Positions 25,039-37,800 of a stretch of 64,000 nucleotides of DNA are shown here, in pieces. The stretch comes from Hirudo medicinalis. Its lineage: Eukaryota > Annelida > Clitellata > Hirudinida > Hirudinidae. A program made the translations under genes and the position numbers. The DNA is taken from contig MPNW01000030.1 of assembly GCA_011800805.1 (NCBI GenBank), forward strand, positions 376,486 through 440,485. Reading direction: 5' to 3'. The notes under the pieces are model-generated. The model was given only the letters and a program-made list of their open reading frames with translations. It did not search any database and was not told where the DNA came from. Position 1 is the first letter of the stretch. The number at the start of each line of letters is the position of its first letter.

Positions 25039-25254
25039 CACGTCTATGAGCTGCGAGAGTTGTAGCCCGATATAAACATCGATGGTGCTGTTCTCGTTCT
25101 CGACGGGTCTTATGTATTTGTTATATCTTAGTCCGTCGTCCCTTGAGTCGAAAAGTTTGGAATACAGCTTATTGGCTTTATGGAAAGCAATACTCTGATG
25201 AACGAAGAGAGCATGTAAACAGCAGAGAACAAAAACTTTCTGCATGAAATCCAT
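25039..25254 (-). CDS. Nicotinic acetylcholine receptor subunit, 5' exon only
   Basis: One exon of 72 codons. It carries a signal peptide (MDFMQKVFVLCCLHALFV), then the start of a Cys-loop receptor ligand-binding domain with YNKYIRPVENEN and STIDVYIGLQLSQLIDV. It ends at a good donor (GTGAGT) after LIDV in phase 0, which I recall as a conserved nAChR intron position. The expected next exons (starting near NEKNQ and leading to the first Cys-loop) are absent from the remaining minus-strand sequence down to the carbonic anhydrase exons. The gene is therefore broken by rearrangement, very long and interrupted, or misassembled. ATG choice: first in frame and directly opening the signal peptide. 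Too little is present to assign an alpha or non-alpha subunit. Confidence 0.8.
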
Positions 25255-25858
25255 ATCACAAGTGGAACTCCATAATCATTAATCAAATCGCCTTATCTCC
25301 TTCCAGTTCAAAGCATCTCGTTTGAACACCGCCTCGCGGAGATTTGAACAAGACAAGATAATGACCGAATTCAAGACTGACTGCAACCCTTCGGAATTAC
25401 TTAAGAGCGCAGCGAGCTCCCGCAGGTCGTGAATAGTATGCACCAAAGAGCTCTTACTTCCCGCAAAAAACATTAGGTCTTCTTTCACAACAGCAAAGCA
25501 CATTTATATTTGCTACTCACGCTTCATAATGCACGGATCTTTCCAAGTCCTGTTCGTGTACATTCAATTGCTTTCTATTGCGAAACTTTATTTAGGAAAA
25601 AAATCTAGAATGTGAAAATTAAAAGTTTCATGATTGATACAGCTATCACAGTTGAGCTTGGAGCAATGAAGTAACATTTAGCAAGAACACTAAATTAGGT
25701 TAATATTCCACTTGACACAAAATCATAATTTTTCTTAGCTCAACTGAAAGATCTAATGAATGAAAATATTCATTCATCAGAAAAATATAATAAAAAGGTC
25801 AATGTTTATGAAATAGTATTAAGACATTTGATCGACCCTCCTAATGTCTTCGTTCGAC
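25255..25858. other. Receptor 5' region and filamin-like 3' region
   Basis: Minus-strand order: filamin-like 3' UTR, then the receptor promoter and 5' UTR. A TTTATT (AATAAA on the minus strand) at 25587-25592 is a candidate filamin-like poly(A) signal. A 74-codon minus-strand frame at 25279-25503 has no family similarity. Confidence 0.45.
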
Positions 25859-28800
25859 TTAATCTTCAAAAACAAAATTTGTGCCAGGATCCCCATTCAT
25901 GGATCCATAGTACAATCCACTTGATGGCATTTGTGAAGCTGAGCTTGATTGCAGAGCATTTAGTTCTTGGAGAGTATCAACAATGATGACCTTGAAGGGA
26001 GACCCAGGGACTTGCTCCCCTGCCCATAGAATGATGACATAATATTCACCAATTTCTGTTGGATTGAATTTACAGAGCACCACTCTCTCTTGCTTTGGAT
26101 CACGTTTCATTTCCACTTGGAAAGTGCCTGATTGGAAATGTTATTCAATGCTTGAAACAAGAAAATGGAATGCAAACTCATCAAATAAAATTAAATTTTG
26201 AATAAGTACTCATAAATAAAAATTACAAACCTTTCTTTCCTCTCACTTTGACATTCAGTTGCCCAGGCCCGGCACCTCTTGTATCGACGACAAATCTGCT
26301 GTCGAAAGTTGCAAGGATGCCATTTTTAAGTCCATCGCCCGAGACTCTCACTTTGCCGGCATCGGGGGACGCGCCCACTTTGAAACTGATTGGACTCCCT
26401 GAAACACGTAAATGGTTGAATGTGCACGTGTGATCTTAAGTTATCATTCAAGAGTTATTCAGTGCTCCCACCTGGAACTTGTTCCTCATCATAAGTGACA
26501 TTTAAAATATAATTTCCGATTTCTTGAAGTTTCATAATGATTTCATAAGTTCCATCGTTGCGGTTGTCGATCTCACAAGGGTACAGCTTAGAAGGACCTT
26601 GACAATATGCTGCCAGAGTGCCTGAAACATGTGATGAGAGTAAATTATTTCTGAGACCTGCTTTCAGAATTGTAAACAGTTTTGATGAAATGTTTAATGA
26701 GATTCGTACCGTTTCCAGCTCTTCTGCAGTCGACAACAATGCTGGTGTCTTGGCAAACTTGGGCTTGTTTCAGACAGTCGGCATGTAGCACGACTTGTTT
26801 CGGATCGCAGCACGGAAGGACGGTGATCTTGATTGGTGAATTTGGAATCTGTCTGTCGTCCCACCAGATGGAGAGCAAATAGGCACCTTTGAATACAATT
26901 TTGAGTAAATATTTGTTTAAAATATTATTTGGTTGATTGACAACCCCTATGTGGATCATTTCAATGGACAATGCTTTATGATAAAAACCTGGAAGTGAGG
27001 CCACATAACTACATCCATATAGTTTGTCATCTATCTGTTCTATGTCAACTCTGACCTCTTCTTTAAGACCCATCATCCTCACTGCTGGCTGGCCTGAAAT
27101 TTGACCTCAACTTTTAAAAATACTTTGAAACGAATAGATGATGTAAAGGAATTGTTGCAATGTGTAACTCAGCATAACTAAAAGAAAACATTTCGACTAA
27201 TGTAAGCATAAATAACCTGGTCCGGCATTCTTTCCGTCGACGACGAAGCAAGCCTGTTCTTTACATCTTGCAACTGACAATCCAGGACCTGATATAACAA
27301 CCATTGTCTCATCTACTTTGGTGATCTACAAAGTGAAAAGCATTAAATGCATGAACAATCCTAAGTTCAAACCCCAGGTCAAATGACATTATCTCATTGT
27401 CATGATTATTAAATTGTCATGGTCATTAGTAACATCTTGAACATTACTTTAGTAATATAACATCTTGAACATTACTTTCCTTGTTGGCATTTGTAATAAC
27501 AGTAAGTGAGATATTTAATGGCAGTGCTGAAAGACCAACCTTGGGTTGCATGGGTGTGGGAAACGGTTGGACGGGAGGGGGAAGCGGTTGAACGGGAGGG
27601 GGTACTTGCTGAATGAAGATGGGCTGAGGAAATGCTTCGGCTTCAAATTGAACGTCTTCGTGAAAGAGGGTGGGTGGATCAGGAGGTGGTAAGATAAAGA
27701 TAGGAGGAAGTTGTTCAGAGCAAGAATTTTCATTGGCCTCAGGTTCAGTCTGGGTTCCACCTGTACTTTGTTCAGGAACTGTTTGAACAGAGGAGGTACT
27801 GGTAGTTTTTGTTTCTTCAGTTGGTGATAGAAAGATGGGAACAATGTCAGGATGTAGATCAGGGGCTGGACACTGCTGAACTATTGGGTCAATGTTGAAC
27901 TGCACATCTTCCTCCATCATGGCAGGGAAGGGCGGCATCAGAGGTATGAATTCCATGAACTCTTCTGGTTCTGGATCTGTTTGGGTTGCCATGCTATCAA
28001 TTGGGAGAGTCTGAGCAGAGGAGGTTGTGGTTTCTTTTTTGTCAGCACAACAACAGAGTCGTGGCAGTCTTGCAGGCATAGGGTGACATACATTGCTCTT
28101 GAACTTTGAAGCATCAACTTCATAAGGATAAAGAGGATGGGATGGCTTTGTGATTTCAGCATCTTCAAACCTATACTCCTCTTCTATAATAGCAGGTTGA
28201 AGTTGAGGAAAACCGGGCAGAGTTCCTCCGCATTCCTCGCAAAGAGGGACCGGTGCCATAACCGGCATAGGAAATGGTGGATAAATCCATTCTTGATTTG
28301 GTTTATCTATTAAACCTGCTTCACCAAACGTAACTGATTTTGGTGGTTCAGCCCAAACATGGTTCACTGTCTCTGGTTCAATACCCATATTGTATACTGG
28401 TGTTCCTGGTCTTAGTTTTGAAGGAATTGAACAAGTGTTGGCCATAGGTGGTAAATCAATGACTACATCAACCTGAATGTATAGTTTAATATTAGTTAGT
28501 TTTTACTAACTGCTATCAAGCCTTAGCAATACCTCTTCAGGAGAACATGTAGCAATAATTGGAAAAACTGGAATGGGGCATTCGTTGAAGTAAACCCTTA
28601 TTACGTAATTTCCTTAAATATAAATATCCAGTGTTCAAAAAGAGTTGAATTTTCTATGTAATGCTAATTTTTTAATATTAACCGAAATATTTTGGTATAA
28701 ATTTCAAAAGATATCCTCCTTCCCTCGCAATAATGTCAGGTGAAATTTTGGTCTCTGTATCAGGAGTTTCTATGGTGGCTGTCAACTCACCTAAAACATA

Positions 28801-31800
28801 TCAAACAGAATTTTTGATTAAAATTTCATATTAGGATAAGAAGTCTTGAACATAGGTTCAACACAGTAAGCTTTAAGTTAAACACTTCAAGCACCTGGAC
28901 CGGCTTTACTTGCATCGAACATAATGCTCTGCAATTTATTCAGATGTACTGTCACGTGATCTTCTTGTGTCCAGCATTCCCAGGTATCAAGAATTATCAC
29001 TTGTGATGGATCACATATCTTGGGTCTGAAGTTTCCTGAAGCCAGAGAAAAGTTGACGAATTTCGAATGGAAAAAACAAATATAAACCTTAATTTTTTTT
29101 AATATTTTATTTCAGGAATCGAATTATAGATGCTTCTAACCTGGAACTTCTTTTCCATTGAAAACCATAGACACATCATAAATGCCAGCTTGAGGTGGAA
29201 TGTAAGAGTACCTGTACGTTCCATTGGCTTGCTTTTCCACTGCCAGGTCAACGAGACCTGTAGGACCTTGAATTGATAAAAGTTTGAAAGTCAACTATTT
29301 CATTACATAGCATTACATAGAAAATAATAAAATGTAAAAAAAATTTTTTATTTAACAATTAATGAATAATTGATGATAGCAATGGATCAAGCTTAGTAAC
29401 AAGAATTTGTAATTATGTTTACCTTGTACTTGGACAACCAGTTCACCTTTTTGACCTTTTGGATCAACAAAAAATGATGCTGGTTTTCCCACAACACCCC
29501 TGAACAGACCATCACCAGAGGCAGTTGCAGGGAGGTAGGATTTTATTTCTTGTCTTATTGGACATCCTAATGAAATTATAATTGGCTAAATTTATTAGAT
29601 ATTTTTATATTTACATCTTGTCCTAAACTAAGCACTGCAATAAATTTAACATTTTTATTCTAGAAAAAAATTCATTTTAATTTCTGACCTTTAAAAATTT
29701 GTTTAATATCATTTTTCATCTGATCTTTTCTTGAATGTAACTAACCAGGAACATTGAGGCCTCCATAAATGACATCAATCCTATAAATTCCAGCCTCATC
29801 AGGGATGTATGTGATTGTTTCACCAAATCTGTCAAGTTCAAATGGCACTTCTCTGCTATGGGGGCCTGTAATGCTCACTTGAAGATCAGCTGAGCCTGCA
29901 CCATTCTTTGAAACTGACATATCAAAACAAAAACTCAGCAAGCCATGTTTGGTTTCTATTTGTTTGCTAAGCTATTTCAGGTATGAAATGCTTACTGTAA
30001 ATGGTCATTGGTTTTGAAACCTCTCCTGTTGGCAATCCTTCAAGGACTATTTTGTTTGGATCGAAAATTTCTGTTACAATTGGACAACCTGGCACCATCT
30101 GTCCAGCATAGTTCACACTGAGTGCATGAGGTCCTTTGACGAATTGATTAACATTTGCTTTGTTAATTTCTTCTGCTTATTTTATTAATTATTCATAACC
30201 TACCACATGAGGATGTTGAATATTCAACTTTAACATTCCCGTTAGATAGTGGTGTCAAACGACATGGAATCACATTGTCCTCAAACGGACCTACGAAATT
30301 AAATAATTCCACTCTGATCATTGCACCAAAACAGGTGAAGCTTCCAAATAATTTCAATAATTAATTCATTTGTTAAATTTAATTTCTCTGAGAGAGCTTA
30401 CCAAGCACGTTGGCATCGCAGTCACCTACAGAGATTGGAACCCCGGGCGGCGGAGTAATGTATGCCAACACTGTTTGTCCTATGCCAACAGGCATATTTC
30501 CGTTACCACTGACAACGGTCAGATTATTAGCTGGATTGATTATTTGATATGCAAACGGAGTTCCTGAAGCAAAGAAATAAATATCCAGTGAGACTGTTTT
30601 TAAATGTAGTGTGATTGAAAAAATATACCTGGGACTGGAACTTTGTTGAAGAAGACATTGATGACGTGATCAAAGGGAGATCTGGCAATGAATGCGAATC
30701 TATGAAGATCCAGCTGTTTTTCATACCTTAAGGGAACATTTACTCCTTCACAAGTCACTGTGGCATCCACTGGACCTAGCCCAGCATCTTTCGTATCCAC
30801 TGATTTAAAAAATTATGTGTGATTACATGTTATTATATTTCAAACAGTTTTTCGAAAAGAATAGTGATAGAAATTCTGACCTATGTAAAAATACGAAAAT
30901 AAATAGAATTCTAGACTCGCTTGCGTAACTGTTTGATTGAATTTACCTGAAAAGTTTATATTTTGGCCAATATTTCCTCCTGGGGTAACCTCTAGAATTC
31001 TCACAAAATTTGGATCGAATGTTGAACATGTGAAAGGACTTCCAGGAACAGGATCACATCCATAAAGGATATTTATCATGTAATTTCCTATAACCTCAGG
31101 AACAAATTGTAAGCTGTATCTTGGCCCTACCATCTGTTGTATTGCAGGAATTTCGTTCCCAGAAGGATCTAAAAAATTTTTTAATTGTTTTCATTACACA
31201 CTTATGAAGAGCGTAAACATATTTAAATACTTGCCGTCATATATTTAGATTATGTTATCTATGTTATTCAGTAGTCCTAGGCGGGACTTATTATAAAATG
31301 CCGAGAATATTAATAATCATAATCGCTTTAAACATGTAAGCAACTATTGACCAACCCAGTACTGTGCAAGACATTGGAAGTTCATGCGAGGAAGTGGTGT
31401 CAACCTGTAGATTTACGGGTTTCCCGACCTGCTTCATGCTTACGGCATCCCAGAGAATCCTGATATTTTTCTGATCCACCACTGCACATTTGAATGGTGA
31501 TCCTGAAGAAATTTTATCAAGTAATTTCTGATGATTAAAGGAGAGGATATGAAATAGAATTTAAAAAAAAACCTTGTACGTCGACATCATTAAATTTCAC
31601 AATGACGTTGTGTACGACTCCCTCTGTTGGAACAAAGTTAACGAGTGAAATCCCATTGTCATCTGTTGACAAATCCACAAATGGACGTGTCTTATGACCC
31701 TGCACACAAACGGTGGTTTTGCCCGGCCCTGCACAACTGGCATCAACTGTGATTTCAAGTTACTTTTTTAGAGCTTACTGGTAAATTTTAACAATAATTT

Positions 31801-34800
31801 TGCCAATGCAACAGACTTTTGAAAGAGACGTTTTTGTTGATGCAGCCGACGGGCATACTGCTAACCATAACTCTGCAGGGATCAAAGACATCGGGATGGA
31901 ATGGACTGTCCTTGATCTCAGTGCCTGCATACTGTACTGATAGGACATGCTGCCCTGTAAATTAATTAAATTATAATGAGTATAGGCATATTCAAAATTA
32001 ATAAATTATTAATTACCTGGCTCGAGTGGCAGATATTCCACTGTGAATCCTGTCTCATATGAACCAGTCATAGTGGTCGGAACATATTGTCCTGAGGGGG
32101 CTGAAAGTAATTCAAGTGTTGCGAGATATTGATCCAGACGTATAAACCAATACAAATATAAGTCGCCCACTAATGAGTTTTGAACATTTTTATTTGAGAT
32201 ACCAAATTATCTTTCAAGAGCAATAATGTCGCAAGTTACATGTCAACATGACTTCAAGATCTGCTGCTGCTCCAACAGCTTTGGCCAACACATTGAACTT
32301 CGTGGGTATTCCTGCTCTTATCCTTCCAAGACCTTGTCCTGAGGCTCTGGCCAAATTTCCGTTCAATATCATGGCTGTAAATGGACTTCCTAGCGAAATA
32401 ATTTACCAATTCAAGTTGATGAATAGAATTATTAGAATTATTGGTTATACGTTGATTGTAAATGCAAATTATATTTATTTTAAAAATTATTAATCAACTT
32501 CAAAATTTCAAAAATGACTGAATGCCTAAAGCACAACACGACAGGCCAAACGTTTCCAACCACCAACCTGGTATATTCTCGCCATTGTACTTGACGTTGA
32601 TGACATGTGGCTGAAGACAAATAGGCACATATGTCACCTCAACCAAGCCTGTGTTTGGAATCGTCCTGGCCGTGTTCTTCACCAGTTCTCCTTGGCAAGT
32701 GATCATTACCTCCAGGTTTCCTGGACCAGCATCTACTGCATTGACTGAAATAAGAAATAAATAAAATCCATTTACAATAAAAGTCATAAAAAGTGCAACA
32801 TAATTTTTATAAATAATGGCAAAACTACAAAAAAAATGAAGTTGTAAAGGAAAAAACTCAGGCCAACCATGGAAGGAACTTGGCCTGCCTACGACACCAG
32901 GAGCAATGCAGTTTACTAAAACTTGTGCAGGATTCCATGCAATAACTGTAAAAGGGCTATCTTTCACCGGTTCATCAAAGTACTTGACATTCACCAAATG
33001 TTCCCCTGATTTTAGAAGTAAAATTTTAGACTTAAAACTAAATTTAAATTGTTATTTAAAATTGTTTTAAATAATTTGATAAGACAGTTAATGTTTTAAT
33101 GTTAAGATTCTTAGACTAACCTGGCTCTCTGGGAGTGTACTCCACCAAAAACTTGCCATTTCCAATGCTGGTTATTCTTGATTTCACTTCTTTTTTGCTC
33201 GGGCCTGATTTTCAAAAATTTTTTAACTACAGGTTAATCTAATATTTTAGGCAATCTTTAAAATAAAGTAAATAAAATTACATGAAATTCTTAGTTAATA
33301 ATTATTTGAAAGTGCCTCATGGTAATAGAAATGTTTTCCATACTTTTAATCGAAACATGGACGTCTTCAATGAGTGCAGCAGGTCCAGTAATTTCAAAGT
33401 TTGTCACTTTGTTGCACCTCACAAAATGGAGACCCTCACCAACCACAGACACCTGCTTTGGATCGCAGATGTTCATCGTAAATGGACTGCCTGAGAACAA
33501 ATCGAATAAATAATAAACGCATGAGTTGATTATCAAATGGAAAAGAAAGTATGAATAAAGGCTAAATTGTTACATTTTTAATTTGAATATTTAAAATGTG
33601 CACTGGATATTCGGAAATCTATGAAGGAAAACCATCAGTCTTGTTTTCTTTGGTCAACAGATTATTAACTATAGCTTCTTGTAATGCACATTGTACTTTC
33701 TTCTTTCATTTCAAAAGTACTGGTATGATTTCAGCAATTTATGAATTTGTAGTCTTATATTGTTGAGATGTCTTTTGAATGCCATCATGTCTCATCTTTA
33801 TTTTTTTATTCGATGGCTTGTTGTACTTTTTTTTATTTAGTTTTTTTTTGTGTCGCATCACGTGCTTTCAACACTTCCCTTAACAAATTTTGGATTATGT
33901 TTAATTGGCGATAATTTAGTACAAGAATATATTTATACTATACTAGCTTTTTGAAACCGGCTTCGCCAGTCATACATTCAAACTCATTTTGTATCCATTA
34001 TCATTAATTTTATTTATCCCGTTATTATTTACGTCCTTCAAATTCAGCCAGCTACTTGCCTCCAAGGAACTGGGCGTTTAGGACGGTGTTCCCGCAACTG
34101 GATTCGAATCCGTGTTGCCATCGCAAGAGGCGCAGCCTTAAACATTAGACCATACGAGACCTCATTGCTCCTTGCTTCCAGTAGCTCTCGAGTTTAAAGC
34201 TCGTATGCGATTTAGGAAAATGGTAAAAGATGGAAAACTTGAAAGTTGAAAATTGAAAATAGTTGACCTATGAATGGCAAAGAGAATGTGTGCCGCTATA
34301 GGTCACCTAGAGCTATAGAGGAGTTCTTGGGACAGACAAACATACACGCGCACTTTCTGTTTTATATTATAGATGTTACAATATGTTTCAAAAATCCCTC
34401 TCTGCACCCCATGTATGGGCTAAACTTGACCTAATAATAATAAGTAATACAATGACATGATTGTTACTTTTATTAAATTTCTCACCGTCCGCATGTTCAC
34501 CGTTGAACATCACGTTGACATTATGTGCTCCAGGAACAAGGGGCACACACGTGACTTGATAAAGGCCTGGAGTTCTTGTCACCGAACTGACCTTGTTCCC
34601 TATCATCTGCCCAGATGGATTTTTTATGCTTATTTCCAACTTACCCTCTCCTGCTTCTCTGACGTCAACTGTCAAAATTCAATGATCTAATAAAGTCATA
34701 TTTTCACTAATTTCATAAATTAACTTAAAACAAATAATAAATTTAATCGGCTGAATAATATTTTAATGTAAATGTTTTAGTCCAAAAGATTACCGTTGAA

Positions 34801-37800
34801 AGAGTTCTCATGCGAAACTCTGCCAAGAGGAATCGCTCCAACAAGAACTTTTGATGGATCCCAGGCTTTCACTCCACAGTTCCAGACTGGTTGTCCGAAG
34901 TACTTGGTGACAACGTTGTACTCTCCTAAAAATATTAATATATTAAAATATAATAAATATAATATATTAAAAATAATAAAGTATTCCTAATTAGCATAGC
35001 TAGTTCAGTGCTCATGTCACCCACAACAAAATAAATCATTAAATGCAGCTGTTTTTGTAGAGTCTGACTATGCGAAGATAATTCGTTGTATTAATTAAAA
35101 AGACCAATTAAGCTATATTAAACGCGTATTAACATAGCTCAATAAATTAAGTTCTAAATATATTTTTTGAATGATATATAAGTGATTTTGATATTAATAT
35201 TTTAATTTTATGCGATAACTTTTGAATCAAAGACCTGCAATCATTGGAGTGAAGTCAACTTTGAAGTTATTTGATCCGAGATCATGAACAATTGATGGTA
35301 TCTCTGACTCTTGAGGTCCTGCAAAAAGAGATTCAATTAAAGAAATTAATTTGCCCCAAGTAACACACAATCAAAATGAATTAAGCAACCAACCGACAAC
35401 TCTTATATCGACATCTTTTTGTTCTGCTGAAGGAGCAGTGATTGTGACATTCGTGAGTTTGCCTACAGGGACGATACCTGTAGTCAGACCTCGGCAACTA
35501 ACTTTGTTTTTGTCGATCACCAAGAAAGTAAATGGAGATCCTGAAACCCAAAAGCACGTGAATGGGTAAAAAATATCGGACTTACTTTCGGTAATTCTAT
35601 TATGCGAGACAGACAGAAAACCCGGGTTAGTACCTGGTACGTTCTGTTTGTTAAATAGAACGGTGCCCCTGTGCACTCCATTGACAGTAGGAACAAAAGC
35701 AACAGAAAGAATGCCCATGTCATTCGTCACTTGGTTTGGCACCAATTGTCCGTTTGGATCTGTGATGCTTATTTCACACACTCCCTCTCCTGCCTCAGCA
35801 ACGAGCACTAAAAGTGACGAATGTTAAAAATAAATACAATTCATCTCATTAGATACGTTGGCTCTCATTTCATCATATAAATAACGATAAATAAAAAGAA
35901 CGCCGGGATTGAATCTACTCACCATCAAAGTGGGATTTTTCTCCCACTTGAGCCATACGTAATCCTGTCACAGACACTCTTGAGACGTCGTATGCACGTG
36001 CAACAAAAGGATTTCCTTTGACAGCAGCTCCAAAGCAGCAGACATCAATTGTGTGAGGTCCTCGATTAAAAAGCATTACATTGCTCATGATTTTAGGTAG
36101 GCACAAAATCCGATAATCATTGGGACGTTTTGAATTCTCTCTAATAACGAGTTTTATTATTTGAAAACGAATTAATGTGTATATACGTAAAGAAGTTGCT
36201 AACATAAGTCATCGGAGAAAATTCTGAAGGTTATTTATTTGTTAGACGTAAAGAATTCAAAAGAATACCTGGAACGATCGGAGTGTAATCCACTTTGAAT
36301 GCGTTTCCCCTTTCCACTACGTTGGCAATCAATTCTTGACCATTTGGATCTGAGAACGTATTATGTTATCAGTTGTAATAGGTTCTGTGATTTGATGTTT
36401 CTTAATCGCCGAATGCTAAAAAAATGGAGGTGGTGCCAACCTGTGATGATGACGTCAAAATCTTTAAGTTTTGCATCAGGAGCTGTCAGAAGGAAACTCG
36501 TAGGAATGTTGCAAGGTACAATCCCGATTCCTTCGCCCTTGATAGAAACTTTGCAGAGATCCACAACCTGGAACTGCATTGGCGTCCCTATAGAGCAGGA
36601 ATTCAAAACGTCAGAGAAAATATGTAATGGAGTGCTAATATTTCTACGTTAAGATAAGTTAATATATTAACATATTGCAATACTACTAATAATATTTTTA
36701 TCCTTAATTAAGTACTACTAATAATAAGTCGTGACGAACCTTTGACTTTGACGGAGTTGAAGTCAACCAAAATGTTGTGAGTACCAGCCACAACAGGTGT
36801 ATAAGACACCTGAAGCACACCTGGACATCTGCTTAGCACATGGTTTGGAAGAAGCTGACCGGTTGGATCGATGATGCTGATTTCGACTGTTCCATCTCCT
36901 GCATCCTTCATCTCAACTGGAAAAAAGATTTTAGAATGTTTTCAGGAAAACCTTTTCATAAAGAAATTCATTACATTAAATATTTCATTATCTGACCATT
37001 GAATGTCGATTCAACTCCTACGTATCCCAGACCAACTCTTGACAGGAGAACTCGTGAGGCATCCCACACCTTCACGTGGAAGGGACTGTTAGGAATTGGG
37101 ACACCTTGGTACGCCACATTCACCTGATACTCACCTAATGAAATTATAAAATATTTGGAGAATTTATAAAAATAATTGAATAAATAAAGTTTTTGAATAA
37201 TAAATTATTTCTGAAACTTTGGGCCAACAACTCAACAGTCATTTAATTCGTTAAAGGAACGATGAATTCTCACCCACAGTTTTTGGAGTGTACTCTACTT
37301 TCACTTGGTTATTCCCTGATTCCGTTACAATCGGAACGACCTGTCTGGAATTTGGAGGTCCTTGAAATAAATGTTCGAATTAATATCTTTTTAAACCATA
37401 ATTGATTAACTAAACAGCTGAATAATATAAACATATATAAATCTACCTCTTATCGCAACGTCAAAATCTGATGCATGAGCTTCGTTGGCCATTATGTAGA
37501 ACAGCGAAGATTGGTTGACTTGAACATTTTCAATGCCATCTCCTCTCAAGTAAATCTTGTTTGGGTCGTGGACTTTAAACATGAACGGACCACCTGGAAT
37601 GTTGAACGTTGGTGTATATTCAGTTGAAGAAAAGTGTTTGAAGATAAATATTTAAAATATTTAGAAGTCAGTAGATACCATTAACAATATTGAAGCTTTT
37701 AATTAAATCCTTTGCATTGAATCTAACCTGGTACGGTTTCTTTATTGAACGTGACGTCAGCGTGATGAGACCCTCCCTCCATTGGCACATACGATACTTC

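Noticed and set aside
25279..25503. 74-codon minus-strand ORF upstream of the receptor exon
   Set aside because: No similarity; it lies where the receptor 5' UTR or promoter is expected and does not splice in frame to anything recognised.
27444..28445. Separate gene of 333 residues starting with Met at 28445
   Set aside because: The frame is continuous with upstream codons back to a splice acceptor at 28473, and flanking exons are filamin repeats in compatible phase, so it is an internal exon.
34085..34165. Functional tRNA gene
   Set aside because: T-arm and acceptor mismatches, the position inside a Helitron with defined ends, and an anticodon loop I could not resolve argue for a decayed tRNA-like sequence.
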